From assembly GCF_000758325.1 (NCBI RefSeq), contig NZ_CP009459.1, positions 2,480,001-2,544,000 on the forward strand: a stretch of 64,000 bases of DNA, read 5' to 3'. This DNA is from Cedecea neteri (GTDB lineage: Bacteria > Pseudomonadota > Gammaproteobacteria > Enterobacterales > Enterobacteriaceae). The position numbers and the translations under genes are program-made. The notes beneath the pieces were generated by a model. That model was not told the DNA's origin, did not search any database, and was given only the letters and a program-made list of their open reading frames with translations. Positions 38,972 to 51,800 of the stretch are shown here, piece after piece (the stretch's first letter is position 1; every line of letters starts with the position of its first letter).

Positions 38972-39292
38972 ATGGGTAAGACGAACGACTGGTTGGACTT
39001 TGACCAAATGGCGGCGGATAAACTGCGCGAAACGCTAAAACCGCCCTCCATGTATAAAGTTATACTGATGAACGATGACTACACGCCAATGGAATTTGTT
39101 ATTGACGTACTGCAAAAGTTCTTTTCTTATGATGTTGAACGTGCCACGCAGTTGATGCTCACGGTTCACTATCAGGGTAAAGCTATCTGTGGCATCTTTA
39201 CTGCAGAAGTAGCGGAAACCAAAGTGGCGTTAGTGAACCAGTATGCAAGGGAGAACGAGTACCCGTTGCTGTGTACGCTAGAAAAAGCCTGA
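38972..39292 (+). CDS. clpS: ClpAP adaptor ClpS
   Basis: N-degron adaptor of 106 residues that delivers substrates with bulky hydrophobic N-termini to ClpAP. Flexible N-terminal extension, then the conserved core [17 protein letters not shown] and HYQGKAICG. Same length as E. coli ClpS. Starts after a weak ribosome site and is followed by clpA after 21 bp. Confidence 0.97.
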   Translation: MGKTNDWLDFDQMAADKLRETLKPPSMYKVILMNDDYTPMEFVIDVLQKFFSYDVERATQLMLTVHYQGKAICGIFTAEVAETKVALVNQYARENEYPLLCTLEKA

Positions 39293-39313
39293 CAAGGCCG
39301 ATAATTTGGGGAG

Positions 39314-41593
39314 GTGCCTATGCTCAATCAAGAACTGGAACTCAGTTTAAACATGGCTTTCGCCAGAGCGCGCGAGCACCGACATGAGTTTATGACCGTC
39401 GAGCATCTGTTACTGGCATTGCTCAGTAACCCATCTGCCCGCGAAGCGCTGGAAGCGTGTTCTGTGGACATGGTGGCGCTGCGGCAGGAGCTCGAAGCCT
39501 TCATCGAACAAACTACGCCGGTCCTGCCACCCAACGTTGAAGAGCGCGACACGCAGCCGACGCTCAGCTTCCAGCGTGTGCTGCAGCGAGCGGTGTTTCA
39601 CGTCCAGTCCTCCGGGCGCAGTGAAGTGACCGGCGCGAACGTGCTGGTCGCCATTTTCAGCGAACAGGAATCCCAGGCAGCCTATCTGCTGCGCAAACAT
39701 GAAGTAAGCCGCCTCGACGTGGTGAACTTTATCTCTCACGGCACGCGCAAAGACGAACCGAATCAGTCGTCGGGTTCTGAAAATCCGGTCAACGAAGAGC
39801 AAGCAGGCGGGGAGGAACGTATGGAAAACTTCACCACCAATCTTAATCAGCTTGCGCGCGTGGGCGGGATCGATCCGCTGATTGGCCGCGATAAAGAGCT
39901 GGAGCGTGCTATCCAGGTTCTGTGCCGTCGCCGTAAAAACAATCCACTGCTGGTCGGTGAATCTGGCGTGGGTAAAACGGCTATTGCTGAAGGGCTGGCA
40001 TGGCGGATTGTGCAGGGTGATGTGCCGGAAGTGATGGCCGATTGCACCATCTACTCGCTGGATATCGGTTCTCTGCTGGCCGGTACCAAATACCGCGGCG
40101 ATTTTGAAAAACGTTTTAAAGCGCTGCTGAAACAGCTCGAACAGGATCAAAACAGCATCCTGTTTATCGATGAAATCCACACCATTATTGGTGCGGGCGC
40201 TGCTTCCGGTGGCCAGGTCGACGCCGCTAACCTGATTAAACCGCTGCTCTCCGGCGGTAAAATTCGGGTGATTGGCTCGACGACTTATCAGGAGTTCAGC
40301 AACATCTTCGAAAAAGATCGTGCTCTGGCGCGCCGCTTCCAGAAGATTGATATTACTGAGCCAAGCGTTGAAGAAACGGTGCAGATCATTAACGGGCTGA
40401 AACCGAAATATGAAGCGCACCACGACGTTCGCTATACCGCGAAGGCGATTCGCGCGGCGGTTGAGCTGGCAGTGAAATACATCAATGACAGACATCTCCC
40501 GGACAAGGCTATCGACGTCATCGATGAGGCGGGCGCACGTAGCCGCCTGATGCCGGTCAGCAAGCGTAAGAAAACCGTTAACGTGGCGGACATTGAAACC
40601 GTGGTCGCTCGCATTGCGCGCATCCCGGAAAAAAGCGTTTCCGCGAGCGATCGCGATACGCTGAAAAGCCTGGGCGATCGCCTGAAAATGCTGGTGTTTG
40701 GCCAGGATAAAGCGATTGAAGCGCTGACCGAAGCGATCAAGATGAGTCGTGCCGGCTTGGGTCAGGATCATAAACCTGTCGGTTCGTTCCTGTTTGCTGG
40801 CCCTACGGGGGTTGGTAAGACGGAGGTCACCGTGCAGCTGGCGAAGTCGCTGGGTATTGAGCTGCTGCGCTTTGATATGTCTGAGTACATGGAACGCCAT
40901 ACCGTGAGCCGCCTGATTGGCGCTCCTCCTGGCTATGTTGGTTTCGATCAGGGTGGGCTGCTGACGGACGCGGTGATTAAGCATCCGCATGCGGTTCTGC
41001 TGCTCGATGAAATCGAAAAAGCGCACCCGGATGTCTTTAACCTGCTGCTGCAGGTAATGGACAACGGTACGCTGACCGATAACAACGGGCGCAAGGCGGA
41101 CTTCCGCAACGTGATTCTGGTGATGACCACCAACGCCGGGGTGCGGGAAACCGAACGTAAATCTATCGGGCTTATCCGCCAGGACAACAGCACCGATGCG
41201 ATGGAAGAGATCAAAAAGATCTTTACGCCGGAGTTCCGTAACCGTCTCGACAACATTATCTGGTTCAACCATCTCTCTACCGAGGTGATTCATCAGGTGG
41301 TGGATAAGTTTATCGTCGAGCTTCAGGTGCAGTTGGATCAGAAAGGCGTTTCGCTGGAAGTGAGTCAGGAAGCGCGTGACTGGCTGGCAGATAAGGGCTA
41401 TGACCGCGCGATGGGCGCTCGTCCAATGGCGCGTGTTATCCAGGACAACCTGAAAAAACCGCTGGCCAACGAACTGCTGTTCGGCACCCTTGTTGACGGT
41501 GGGCAGGTCACGGTTGCGCTGGATAAAGACCAGCAGCAGTTGACCTTCAACTTTGCAAGTGCGCAGAAGCACAAGCCGGAGGCCGCGCATTAG
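39314..41593 (+). CDS. clpA: ATP-dependent Clp protease ATPase ClpA
   Basis: Double-ring AAA+ unfoldase of 759 residues for ClpP. N-domain repeats (about 1-145), first ATPase with Walker A GESGVGKT and arginine-finger region, second with Walker A GPTGVGKT and Walker [13 protein letters not shown]; a histidine-terminated tail (KPEAAH) as in E. coli. A terminator follows. The antisense frame across this gene is open for 726 codons but has no support. Confidence 0.98.
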   Translation: MPMLNQELELSLNMAFARAREHRHEFMTVEHLLLALLSNPSAREALEACSVDMVALRQELEAFIEQTTPVLPPNVEERDTQPTLSFQRVLQRAVFHVQSSGRSEVTGANVLVAIFSEQESQAAYLLRKHEVSRLDVVNFISHGTRKDEPNQSSGSENPVNEEQAGGEERMENFTTNLNQLARVGGIDPLIGRDKELERAIQVLCRRRKNNPLLVGESGVGKTAIAEGLAWRIVQGDVPEVMADCTIYSLDIGSLLAGTKYRGDFEKRFKALLKQLEQDQNSILFIDEIHTIIGAGAASGGQVDAANLIKPLLSGGKIRVIGSTTYQEFSNIFEKDRALARRFQKIDITEPSVEETVQIINGLKPKYEAHHDVRYTAKAIRAAVELAVKYINDRHLPDKAIDVIDEAGARSRLMPVSKRKKTVNVADIETVVARIARIPEKSVSASDRDTLKSLGDRLKMLVFGQDKAIEALTEAIKMSRAGLGQDHKPVGSFLFAGPTGVGKTEVTVQLAKSLGIELLRFDMSEYMERHTVSRLIGAPPGYVGFDQGGLLTDAVIKHPHAVLLLDEIEKAHPDVFNLLLQVMDNGTLTDNNGRKADFRNVILVMTTNAGVRETERKSIGLIRQDNSTDAMEEIKKIFTPEFRNRLDNIIWFNHLSTEVIHQVVDKFIVELQVQLDQKGVSLEVSQEARDWLADKGYDRAMGARPMARVIQDNLKKPLANELLFGTLVDGGQVTVALDKDQQQLTFNFASAQKHKPEAAH

Positions 41594-41612
41594 CGCTGGC
41601 TGAGGATGTAAA

Positions 41613-41637
41613 AAAGGCCGGGCATTGCCCGGCCTTT
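41613..41637. terminator. Terminator between clpA and infA
   Basis: AAAGGCCGGGC (41613-41623) and GCCCGGCCTTT (41627-41637), a perfect 11-bp stem with a 3-nt loop, flanked by A and T runs. It lies in the 97-bp convergent gap, which holds no tRNA gene. Confidence 0.92.
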
Positions 41638-41690
41638 CTATTACAACTAACTCTCAACGCCGCCCATCTCAGGCCGCGGAATAAAAACTA

Positions 41691-41909
<219 letters not shown>

Positions 41910-42194
41910 CTAATCCTCTGGGGTATCACTACCGTAGTTTGAACCGGCAAGATAATGCCGAAGTTCGCTTATCATGTAAAGAATTGTTGGTGAAATCACC
42001 AGTGAAAGTGCATTTTGCTTATTACCCGCCGGTGAGCAGCTTGCCGCATGGCAATGTCTGCGATGAAGAACGCAAGGAGATAAATGAGAGGGTATTCCCT
42101 TAAACAATAAATCCCAGACAACGGCGGGGTAGCAGGCAAAAGCCACTTAGCGGCGCTAATTATAACACCCTCACATAAAATGTGTTGTTAAACA

Positions 42195-42890
42195 TTATTG
42201 CTCCAGCGTCTGCGGAACCCAGCAATTAGAGCCTAAGTGTTGGAGACGAAGTTCCGCTAATGCCTGCAGATACTCCCGACGGGGAGTTTCAATCACGCCC
42301 AGTGAAGCCGTGTGCTCATTTAATACCTGGCAGTCGATCAATTTTCCGCCGTGGCGAATAAAGTGCTGACAGAAAACCAGCAGTGCCGTTTTAGAGGCAT
42401 TCACCCGGCGGCTAAACATCGATTCGCCGCAAAATAATGCTCCCTGCGCAACGCCATACATGCCTCCTGCCAGCTCTTTTCCTTCCCAAACTTCAATGGA
42501 GTGGGCATGGCCTAATTCATGCAGGCGCAAATAAGCTTCTACAATGTCTGCGGTGATCCAGGTGCCTTCATTTCGGTCGCTGGCGCAGCCGTAGAGTACG
42601 CGCTCAAAAGCGTGGTTGAGCGTGACGGTATAAGGCGAAGTGCGATGAAAGCGCTTCATGCTGCGGCTAAGGTGAAACTGTTCAGGGTAAAGAATGGCGC
42701 GGGGATCGGGCGACCACCACAAAATAGGGTCGCCGGGAGAAAACCACGGAAAGATGCCTCGCTGATAGGCCATCAGCAGGCGTGCTGGAGTCAGGTCGCC
42801 GCCAAGCGCCAGTAACCCATTAGGTTCACGCAACGCCCCTTCCGGCGAAGGAAAGGCAATCGAGTCACGAGACAGCTGTACCAGGCGCAT
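42195..42890 (-). CDS. aat: Leucyl/phenylalanyl-tRNA--protein transferase Aat
   Basis: Aminoacyl transferase of 231 residues that adds Leu or Phe to N-terminal Arg/Lys of proteins, creating N-degrons for ClpS-ClpAP, whose genes lie nearby. Conserved [53 protein letters not shown] and [20 protein letters not shown]. The ATG at 42890 gives the E. coli-like [16 protein letters not shown]; the frame stays open upstream to 43001 only by reading into an ERIC repeat. Confidence 0.97.
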   Translation of the reverse strand: MRLVQLSRDSIAFPSPEGALREPNGLLALGGDLTPARLLMAYQRGIFPWFSPGDPILWWSPDPRAILYPEQFHLSRSMKRFHRTSPYTVTLNHAFERVLYGCASDRNEGTWITADIVEAYLRLHELGHAHSIEVWEGKELAGGMYGVAQGALFCGESMFSRRVNASKTALLVFCQHFIRHGGKLIDCQVLNEHTASLGVIETPRREYLQALAELRLQHLGSNCWVPQTLEQ

Positions 42891-42930
42891 GACGGACAAT
42901 ACTCCAGAGCAATAGAGCAGTAATAAATTG

Positions 42931-43132
42931 ATAAACCCGTCATACTTCAAGCTGCAGGTGCGTTGACTGCACCCGTTATTCGGCTCATCCATGAGCCTCA
43001 CCCTGAAGGGCCGCTGCGAGCAACGTTCAAATCTGTTCCCGACAGATTTGTTACCCCAGTCACATAGTTAGCTATGCTCCTGGGGACTTACGGTCTTGCC
43101 GCCTGCCTGCAACTCGAATTATTTAGGGTTAT
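42931..43132. repeat. ERIC element with internal insertion
   Basis: Outer arms (CCCGTCATACTTCAAGCTGC... and ...CTGCAACTCGAATTATTTAG) and the core (CCCCAGTCAC, then GCTCCTGGGGA) match the 127-bp Enterobacterial Repetitive Intergenic Consensus. The element is about 200 bp because an extra segment of roughly 70 bp (about 42975-43050) separates the left arm from the core. That segment ends in its own 9-bp hairpin (43028-43036 with 43042-43050). It fills the gap between cydC and aat. Confidence 0.9.
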
Positions 43133-43152
43133 ACATAGTTTATCAGGAACGC

Positions 43153-44874
43153 CTACAGACGCTGGCGAAATTGATAATAACGTCCACCGGACGCCATTAA
43201 TTCGGCGTGATTACCTTGCTCAATTATTTGCCCGTTGTCCATCACAATTATGCTGTCAAAAGCGTTCAAACCGCGCAGGCGGTGAGTGACCATCAGCACA
43301 GTTTTATCTCTGGTGACTTCAGCTAACAAATCAAGGATTTGACGCTCTGTTTCTGCATCCAGACCTTCGGTAGGTTCATCCAGCAGCATAAGAGGGGCGT
43401 TATGCAGTATTGCTCTGGCAATCGCAAGGCGACGAAGCTCCCCGCCGGAAAGCTGACGACCACCTTCGCCGAGCCAGCTATTAAGCCCGCCGTCTTCAAG
43501 CAGTTTTTCAAGTCCTACCTGAGTCAGAGCGGTACTGAGGTGGGCATCGCTGCCCTCTGGAGACGCCAGTAAAAGGTTATCGCGAAGCGTGGCGCTAAAC
43601 AGGTGTACGCGCTGCGGGACAACGCTCGTTGCTTTGCGCAGAGTGGCTTCATCAAAAGCGCTAAGGGCGATGCCGTTAAGTTTAATCTCTCCCTGCTGAG
43701 CATCCCATGCGCGGGTCAGCAATTGCAGTAAAGTGGATTTACCGCAGCCTGTTTTACCGAGGATCGCTATTCTCTGCCCGTTGCTGACAGACAATGAAAT
43801 GTCTTTTAGTGCCGGCTGGCTCTGTCCTGGATAGGTAAAGTTCATCCCGCGAATGTCCAGAGCTGCCTGACGTTGCTCGAGCTGCATTGCTTCAGAAAAA
43901 ATAACTTCAGGTGTCTGGCTGGTGATTTGCGTCACGCGCAGCGCGGAGGCAATGACCTGGCCAAGATGCTGAAAAGCGCCGGTAACCGGGGCCATCGCTT
44001 CAAAAGCTGCCAGGGCACAAAAGACGAACAGGGCAATCAGCGCGCCGGGAGATTGGCTTTCGCCTACACCTGCGGATGCCATCCACAGCATCGTCAGCAC
44101 GGCAATACCGCTGATGAGCAGCATGACAGCTTGCGACAGAGCGGTTAACCCAGCCTGGCGACGTTGTGCTTCCTGCCAGCTGTTTTCTGTGGCATCTAAC
44201 TGTTCGCGTGCGCGGTTTGCTGCGCCGAAAATGGTTAATTCCGCGTGACTTTGCAGCCAGGAGGTTAGCTGTTGGCGATAGTTACCGCGTTGAACGGTTA
44301 GCGCTTCCCCGGTTGGCTGCCCGGCGCGGTAGAACAGCGGCGGTAACAAGATAAGCGTCGCGAGTAAAATTCCTCCAAGCGTTAACGCCAGAGTTATGTC
44401 GAGAAAACTCAGGCCAAAAGTCACTACCAGGATAACGACAAAAGCGCCGACGAGCGGGGAAATAACCCGTAAATAAAGGTGATCGAGCGTATCGACGTCA
44501 GCCACCACGCGATTTAGCAATTCTCCCTGGCGAAAGCGCGTCAGTCCGGCAGGGGAGAGAGGCAGCAGCTTGCTAAAGGTCGACACGCGTAAATGCTGCA
44601 GGACGCGGAAAGTAGCATCGTGGCTGACCAGGCGCTCGAAATAGCGGCCTGCGGTGCGGGTGATCGCCGCCCCGCGAACGCCAGCGGCAGGCAGCATGTA
44701 GTTAAAGCTGTAGAGCCCGGCAACGCCTACCACGGCAGAGGCAGAAAGGAACCAGCCGGAGAGCGTTAACAGGCCAATGCTGGCAAGTAGTGTGATAATC
44801 GCCAGAACAACGCCTAAAGACAGCAACCATTTGTGGCGACGATAAAGCGCCAGATAAGGCAGCAATGCGCGCAT
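43153..44874 (-). CDS. cydC: Glutathione/cysteine ABC exporter subunit CydC
   Basis: Half-transporter of 573 residues (as in E. coli): six N-terminal helices and an ATPase with Walker A GKTGCGKS, signature LSGGELRRLAIARAI and Walker B PLMLLDEPTEGLD. With CydD it exports reduced thiols (cysteine, glutathione) to the periplasm, which is needed for cytochrome bd assembly. Its start overlaps the cydD end by 1 bp. Confidence 0.97.
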   Translation of the reverse strand: MRALLPYLALYRRHKWLLSLGVVLAIITLLASIGLLTLSGWFLSASAVVGVAGLYSFNYMLPAAGVRGAAITRTAGRYFERLVSHDATFRVLQHLRVSTFSKLLPLSPAGLTRFRQGELLNRVVADVDTLDHLYLRVISPLVGAFVVILVVTFGLSFLDITLALTLGGILLATLILLPPLFYRAGQPTGEALTVQRGNYRQQLTSWLQSHAELTIFGAANRAREQLDATENSWQEAQRRQAGLTALSQAVMLLISGIAVLTMLWMASAGVGESQSPGALIALFVFCALAAFEAMAPVTGAFQHLGQVIASALRVTQITSQTPEVIFSEAMQLEQRQAALDIRGMNFTYPGQSQPALKDISLSVSNGQRIAILGKTGCGKSTLLQLLTRAWDAQQGEIKLNGIALSAFDEATLRKATSVVPQRVHLFSATLRDNLLLASPEGSDAHLSTALTQVGLEKLLEDGGLNSWLGEGGRQLSGGELRRLAIARAILHNAPLMLLDEPTEGLDAETERQILDLLAEVTRDKTVLMVTHRLRGLNAFDSIIVMDNGQIIEQGNHAELMASGGRYYQFRQRL

Positions 44875-46640
44875 TAAATCTCCTCCTGGCGGCTCGCCAG
44901 CAATACAGCGAAGGGGCCTTCTTCAGCGGAAAGTTGTTCGAAATTTCCCTGCTGAACAATTTGCCCGTTACGCATCACCCAGATTTGATCCCAAGTGCTG
45001 ATGTAGTCCAGTTGGTGAGTCACCATCAGTGTGGTTTGTTTCTGGGACGCTTCCGTGAGCGCTTCCATTACACGCTGTTCGCTGTGGGCATCCAGGCTCG
45101 CGGCAGGCTCATCCAGCAATAAAACACCACAAGGGGAGAGTAACGCTCTGGCTACGGCTACTCGCTGTGCCTGACCCACGGATAAGCGGATAGACTGATC
45201 GCCGATTGGGGTGTCAATGCCTTCTGGCAGCTGCGACAGAAACTCTGTTACCGAGGCTTTATCCAGAGCTGCCTGCAAACGAGCATCATCCGCTTCCGGC
45301 ATCCCCAGAAGTACATTGTCACGCAATGTAGCTGCTGGTAGCTGTGGATTTTGCCCCACCCAACTAAGCTGTGTGCGCCACCATTCAGGTGAAAGCTGTG
45401 CCAACTCGACGCCATTGACCAGCAACTGCCCCTGATAGGGCAGGAAACCGGACAGGACATTCAGCAGGGAGCTTTTGCCCGCACCGCTTTGGCCCACCAG
45501 CGCCACGCGTTGCCCGGCGGGAAGCATGAAATTCAGCGGCCCGGCCAGTACTTTTCCCTCTGCGGACAGAATTGTCATCTCGCGAGCTTCAAGAGTAAAA
45601 GTCCCGTTGCCTGAAAGCTGCACGGTTCCTTGCTCTGGATGTTGCAGCGGCGCGTCGAGGAAGGTTTTCAGGGTCTCTGCCGCACCCACGGCCTGAGCCC
45701 TGGCGTGATAGAAAGTGCCCATATCGCGCAGCGGCTGGAAGAATTCAGGGGCAAGAATGAGCGCCAGGAAGCCAGCGAATAAAGTCACTCCGGCACCGTA
45801 ATGGCCGAAATTCAGCTCGCCAAGGTAAGAGAAGCCGAAATAGACGGCCACCACGGCGATCGATAACGAGGCGAAAAACTCCAGCACGCCGGAAGAAAGA
45901 AAGGCCATACGCAGCACTTCCATGGTGCGCTGACGAAAGTCCTGGCTTGCCGCGCGAATATTTTCAGTTTCCGCCGCACCGCGGTTAAATACCCTGAGTG
46001 TTTCCATCCCGCGAAGACGATCGAGGAAATGGCCGCTGAGCCTTGCCAGCGCCTGGAAATTACGGCGGTTCGCATCGGCTGCGCCCATGCCTACCAGCGC
46101 CATGAAAATGGGGATAAGCGGCGCGGTGCCAAGCAAAATGAGCGCGGCTGCCCAGTTGATCGGGAAAATGGCAATAATAATCAGCAAAGGCACCATGACC
46201 GCCAGCGACATCTGCGGTAGGTAGCGCGCATAGTAGTCGTGCATGTCTTCTATTTGCTCAAGCACCAACGTCGCCCAGCTCCCGACGGGTTTGCCCTGAA
46301 TCCAGGCCGGGCCTGCCTGATGCAATCTGTCGAGTACCTGGCGGCGAATTTCCTGGCGAATGTGCAGTCCTGCGTGGAAGCCGACCTTTTCCCGTAGCCA
46401 CACGATCCACGCGCGCAGCACAAATACCAGAACCAGCAAAATAAACGGCATGAGCAATGCTTCACGCGGAATATTTTCCATGATCATGTGCTGGAGAATG
46501 CGGGCGAGCAGCCAGGCCTGGGCCACAATCAGTAAACCACTGACCAAACCGAGCAGACGTGACAAGCCCAGCCAACGGCGAGAGATAAGACTTTGCTGCT
46601 TTAGCCAGAGGCTAAGTTCTTGCTGACGGGTTTTATTCAT
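44874..46640 (-). CDS. cydD: Glutathione/cysteine ABC exporter subunit CydD
   Basis: Partner of CydC, 588 residues when started at ATG 46640 (MNKTRQQELSLWLKQQS), the E. coli length and N-terminus. Six helices, then Walker A GQSGAGKS, signature LSVGQAQRVAVARAL (degenerate, as in E. coli) and Walker B LLLDEPAASLD. The open frame goes on to 46712, but the extra residues have no likeness. Downstream of trxB, as in E. coli. Confidence 0.97.
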   Translation of the reverse strand: MNKTRQQELSLWLKQQSLISRRWLGLSRLLGLVSGLLIVAQAWLLARILQHMIMENIPREALLMPFILLVLVFVLRAWIVWLREKVGFHAGLHIRQEIRRQVLDRLHQAGPAWIQGKPVGSWATLVLEQIEDMHDYYARYLPQMSLAVMVPLLIIIAIFPINWAAALILLGTAPLIPIFMALVGMGAADANRRNFQALARLSGHFLDRLRGMETLRVFNRGAAETENIRAASQDFRQRTMEVLRMAFLSSGVLEFFASLSIAVVAVYFGFSYLGELNFGHYGAGVTLFAGFLALILAPEFFQPLRDMGTFYHARAQAVGAAETLKTFLDAPLQHPEQGTVQLSGNGTFTLEAREMTILSAEGKVLAGPLNFMLPAGQRVALVGQSGAGKSSLLNVLSGFLPYQGQLLVNGVELAQLSPEWWRTQLSWVGQNPQLPAATLRDNVLLGMPEADDARLQAALDKASVTEFLSQLPEGIDTPIGDQSIRLSVGQAQRVAVARALLSPCGVLLLDEPAASLDAHSEQRVMEALTEASQKQTTLMVTHQLDYISTWDQIWVMRNGQIVQQGNFEQLSAEEGPFAVLLASRQEEI

Positions 46641-46713
46641 CGCGTGCCAGATGCTGGTAGAAGAAGGAATTCTCAGGCAATTTTGACAGGCAATGTTACA
46701 TGGCAGAAACAAG

Positions 46714-46738
46714 AAAGGCGACCTGCAAGGCCGCCTTT
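46714..46738 (-). terminator. Terminator after trxB
   Basis: Arms AAAGGCGACC (46714-46723) and GGCCGCCTTT (46729-46738) pair with one mismatch around a 5-nt loop; a T-rich stretch follows on the minus strand. It ends 15 bp past the trxB stop and separates trxB from cydD. Confidence 0.75.
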
Positions 46739-46753
46739 TTTAACATCTTTAAA

Positions 46754-48214
<1,461 letters not shown>

Positions 48215-48709
48215 ATGGTAGATAGCAAGAAGCGCCCGGGCAAAGATCTCGACCGTATCGATCGCAATATTCTCAACGAATTGCAAAAGGATGGGCGCAT
48301 TTCTAACGTTGAGCTTTCAAAGCGTGTTGGGCTTTCGCCGACGCCGTGCCTTGAGCGCGTTCGTCGTCTGGAACGTCAGGGTTTTATTCAGGGCTATACG
48401 GCGCTGTTAAACCCGCATTATCTGGATGCCTCGCTGCTGGTATTTGTTGAGATTACTCTGAATCGTGGCGCCCCGGATGTGTTTGAGCAATTTAACGCCG
48501 CAGTGCAGAAACTTGAAGAAATTCAAGAGTGTCATCTCGTATCCGGTGATTTCGACTACTTGTTGAAAACACGCGTACCGGATATGTCGGCGTATCGTAA
48601 ACTCTTAGGTGAGACCCTGCTGCGTCTGCCGGGCGTGAACGACACCCGTACTTATGTTGTCATGGAAGAGGTCAAACAGAGTAACCGTTTGGTCATTAAG
48701 ACCCGTTAA
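48215..48709 (+). CDS. lrp: Leucine-responsive regulatory protein Lrp
   Basis: Global regulator of 164 residues, essentially the E. coli protein. N-terminal HTH (about 14-60, ILNELQKDGRISNVELSKRVGLSPTPCLERVRRLE) and C-terminal RAM/AsnC ligand domain (VSGDFDYLLKTRVPDMSAYRKLL). It controls amino-acid metabolism, transport and pili. Upstream of ftsK, as in E. coli. Confidence 0.98.
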   Translation: MVDSKKRPGKDLDRIDRNILNELQKDGRISNVELSKRVGLSPTPCLERVRRLERQGFIQGYTALLNPHYLDASLLVFVEITLNRGAPDVFEQFNAAVQKLEEIQECHLVSGDFDYLLKTRVPDMSAYRKLLGETLLRLPGVNDTRTYVVMEEVKQSNRLVIKTR

Positions 48710-48829
48710 TACGGGCCAGGTGCAAAATTGGCGTATTTTGGTTACACTCCTGGGAATCCATACAGCAACAGCCCGGCAGGCCGCCGGTGCTGTTGTCTCC
48801 ATTGAGTTTAAGGACCTGGAGAGCCTTTC

Positions 48830-51800
48830 TTGAGCCAGGAATATACCGAAGATAAAGAAGTAACATTGCGGAAACTGAGCAGCGGGCGCCGTTTACTCGA
48901 GGCGTTGCTGATCCTTGTTGCCTTATTCGCCATCTATTTGATGGTTGCCTTGTTAAGCTTTAACCCCTCAGACCCCAGCTGGTCGCAAACCGCGTGGCAT
49001 GAGCCAATCCATAATTTGGGTGGCGCGCCGGGAGCGTGGTTTGCCGATACGTTGTTCTTCATTTTTGGCGTGATGGCCTACACCATTCCGGTGATTATCA
49101 TCGGTGGCTGCTGGTTCACCTGGCGCCAGCGCGATAGTGAAGAATTCATCGATTATTTTGCCGTTTCGCTGCGCCTGATCGGCGTTCTTGCAATGGTGCT
49201 GACCTCTTGTGGTCTGGCGGCCATCAACGCGGACGATATTTGGTACTTCGCTTCGGGCGGCGTGCTGGGCAGTTTGCTTAGCACCGCTATGATGCCGCTG
49301 TTGAATAGCAGCGGTGGCACAATTGCGCTGCTTTGCGTTTGGGCTGCTGGTCTGACGCTGTTCACCGGCTGGTCCTGGGTCAGTATTGCTGAGAAACTTG
49401 GCAGCGCGGTGCTGACCGTGCTGACTTTTGCCAGCAACCGCACCCGCAGGGATAACACCTGGCAGGATGAGGACGAATACGAAGAAGAGCATGACGAAGA
49501 CGAAGCGCCGCAGGTTTCTGCTGAGAAACGTGAATCTCGTCGGGCGCGCATTTTACGCGGGGCGCTTGCGCGCAAGCAGCGCCTGTCGCAGAAGTTTGCT
49601 AATCCTAACGGCCGCAAAACAGATGCTGCATTGTTCTCCGGCAAGCGTATGGACGACGCTGAAGACGACGTGTTGTTCAGCGCTCGTGGCGTAGAAGCGG
49701 ATCCGAACGATGTGCTGTTCTCCGGGCATAAAGCCACTTTGCCTGAAGATCAGGAATACGATCCGCTGTTCAGCGGGCATTCTGCCGTTGAGCCTGTTGC
49801 CGCGGCAACTGTCGCAACAGCCGCTAGTCAGTCGTGGGCTACGCCAGTACCGCCGGTTGCGCCAATGCCTCCAGTATCTACACCTGCCCCCGTCGTTGAC
49901 GCTGAGTCTGCTGCCCCAACGATTGCCTGGGAACCGGCACCGACAACGGTCACGCCAGACCCGGTTATTGCGCCTGCCCCGGATCATTACAGTTCGCCGC
50001 ACCCGGCAAGCATCCAACAGCAGGTTGTGCCTGAGACACATCAAAGCTGGTCTGAACCGGTTGTGCCAGTGGCTCAGCCAGCCGTTGAACCACAGCCCGT
50101 ACCTGAGCCGGTAGAAGAGGTGAAATACGTTCGCCCGCCGATGTACCACTTTGAAGAAGTGGAAGAGAAGCGAGCCCGGGAACGTGAACAGCTTGCGGCG
50201 TGGTACCAACCAGTCAATGAGCCAAAGCCTGATCCTTACAGCTATGCGCCGGTAAAATCTGCGATGCCGGAGCAGGCTCAACCTTCGATACCGACATCTG
50301 CGCCCGTTTCCTCGTCGTTATCGGCACCAGAAATGCCAGTGCCGGATTTAACGCAGAGTGCATCAGGCGTTCAGCAGGCAGTTAAAACTGCAGCTGCTGC
50401 GGCGGCATTTTCACCCGTGTTCAGTATCACCAGCGATGTGCCACGTCCTCAAGTAAAAGAAGGTATTGGCCCTCAACTGCCACGTCCGAACCGGGTACGC
50501 GTTCCGACTCGTCGTGAACTGGCCTCCTACGGCATAAAACTGCCTTCCCAGCGAATGGCAGAAGAGCAGGCGAGACTTGCCGAGAACCAGCAGTCTGAAG
50601 ACGATTACGGCGATGAAAGCGATGCGCTGCAGCAGCACGAACTGGCTCGCCAGTTTGCAGCCCAGCAACAGCAGCGCTATGGCGAAGAGTACGAAGACGA
50701 AAGCTGGTCTGAAGAACAGCAGGCCGAGGCGGAAGAGGCAGAACTTGCGCGTCAGTTTGCTGCGCAGCAGCAACAGCGCTATAGCGAGCAGCCACAGCAG
50801 AACAATGCGCCGTTCTCTCTGGACGACTTTGATTTCCAGTCATCGTTGAAGGAGCTGGTGGATGATACGCCGAGCGAGCCGCTGTTTACCCCGAGCTTTG
50901 AACCGGCCCCGCAGCCAGTTCAGCACAGTCAACCCGCGGCACAGCCTTCTCAATATGCTCAGGCGGCTCAGCATCATCCCGCTGCGCCAGAGCCAAAAGA
51001 GAGCCTGATCCACCCGTTCCTGATGCGCAATGGCGACGACCGCCCGCTTCAGAAACCGACCACGCCGCTGCCGTCGTTGGATCTACTGACTTCTCCTCCA
51101 ACGGAGGTTGAACCGGTAGATACCTTTGCGATGGAGCAGATGGCGCGTCTGGTTGAAGCGCGCCTGGCGGATTACCGCATTAAAGCGGATGTAGTGGATT
51201 ATTCCCCTGGCCCAGTCATTACCCGCTTCGAGCTGGATTTGGCTCCGGGCGTGAAGGCTGCCCGTATCTCTAACCTATCCCGTGATCTGGCGCGTTCACT
51301 CTCCACTGTCGCCGTGCGTGTGGTTGAGGTTATTCCGGGTAAACCTTACGTAGGCCTTGAGTTGCCTAACAAAAAGCGCCAGACCGTTTATCTGCGTGAA
51401 GTTCTCGATTGTGCTAAATTCCGCGACAACGGCTCTCCGTTGACCGTGGTTCTGGGTAAAGACATCGGCGGTGAGCCTGTGGTTGCAGACCTGGCAAAAA
51501 TGCCTCACTTGCTGGTAGCCGGTACAACGGGTTCCGGTAAGTCGGTCGGCGTAAACGCCATGATCATCAGCATGTTGTATAAAGCAACGCCGGAAGACGT
51601 TCGCTTCATTATGATCGATCCGAAAATGCTTGAGCTGTCGGTGTATGAAGGCATCCCACATCTGTTGACCGAAGTGGTTACGGATATGAAAGACGCCGCA
51701 AATGCGCTGCGCTGGAGCGTGAACGAAATGGAGCGCCGCTATAAGCTGATGTCCGCACTGGGCGTGCGAAATCTTGCGGGCTACAACGAACGCGTGCTGG

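Noticed and set aside
39410-41590. 726-codon open frame antisense to clpA
   Set aside because: A shadow frame caused by the codon bias of clpA; no ribosome site, no recognisable domain, and clpA is intact and conserved.
42891-43001. Longer N-terminus for Aat
   Set aside because: The extra residues come from reading through ERIC DNA; the internal ATG at 42890 gives the conserved N-terminus.
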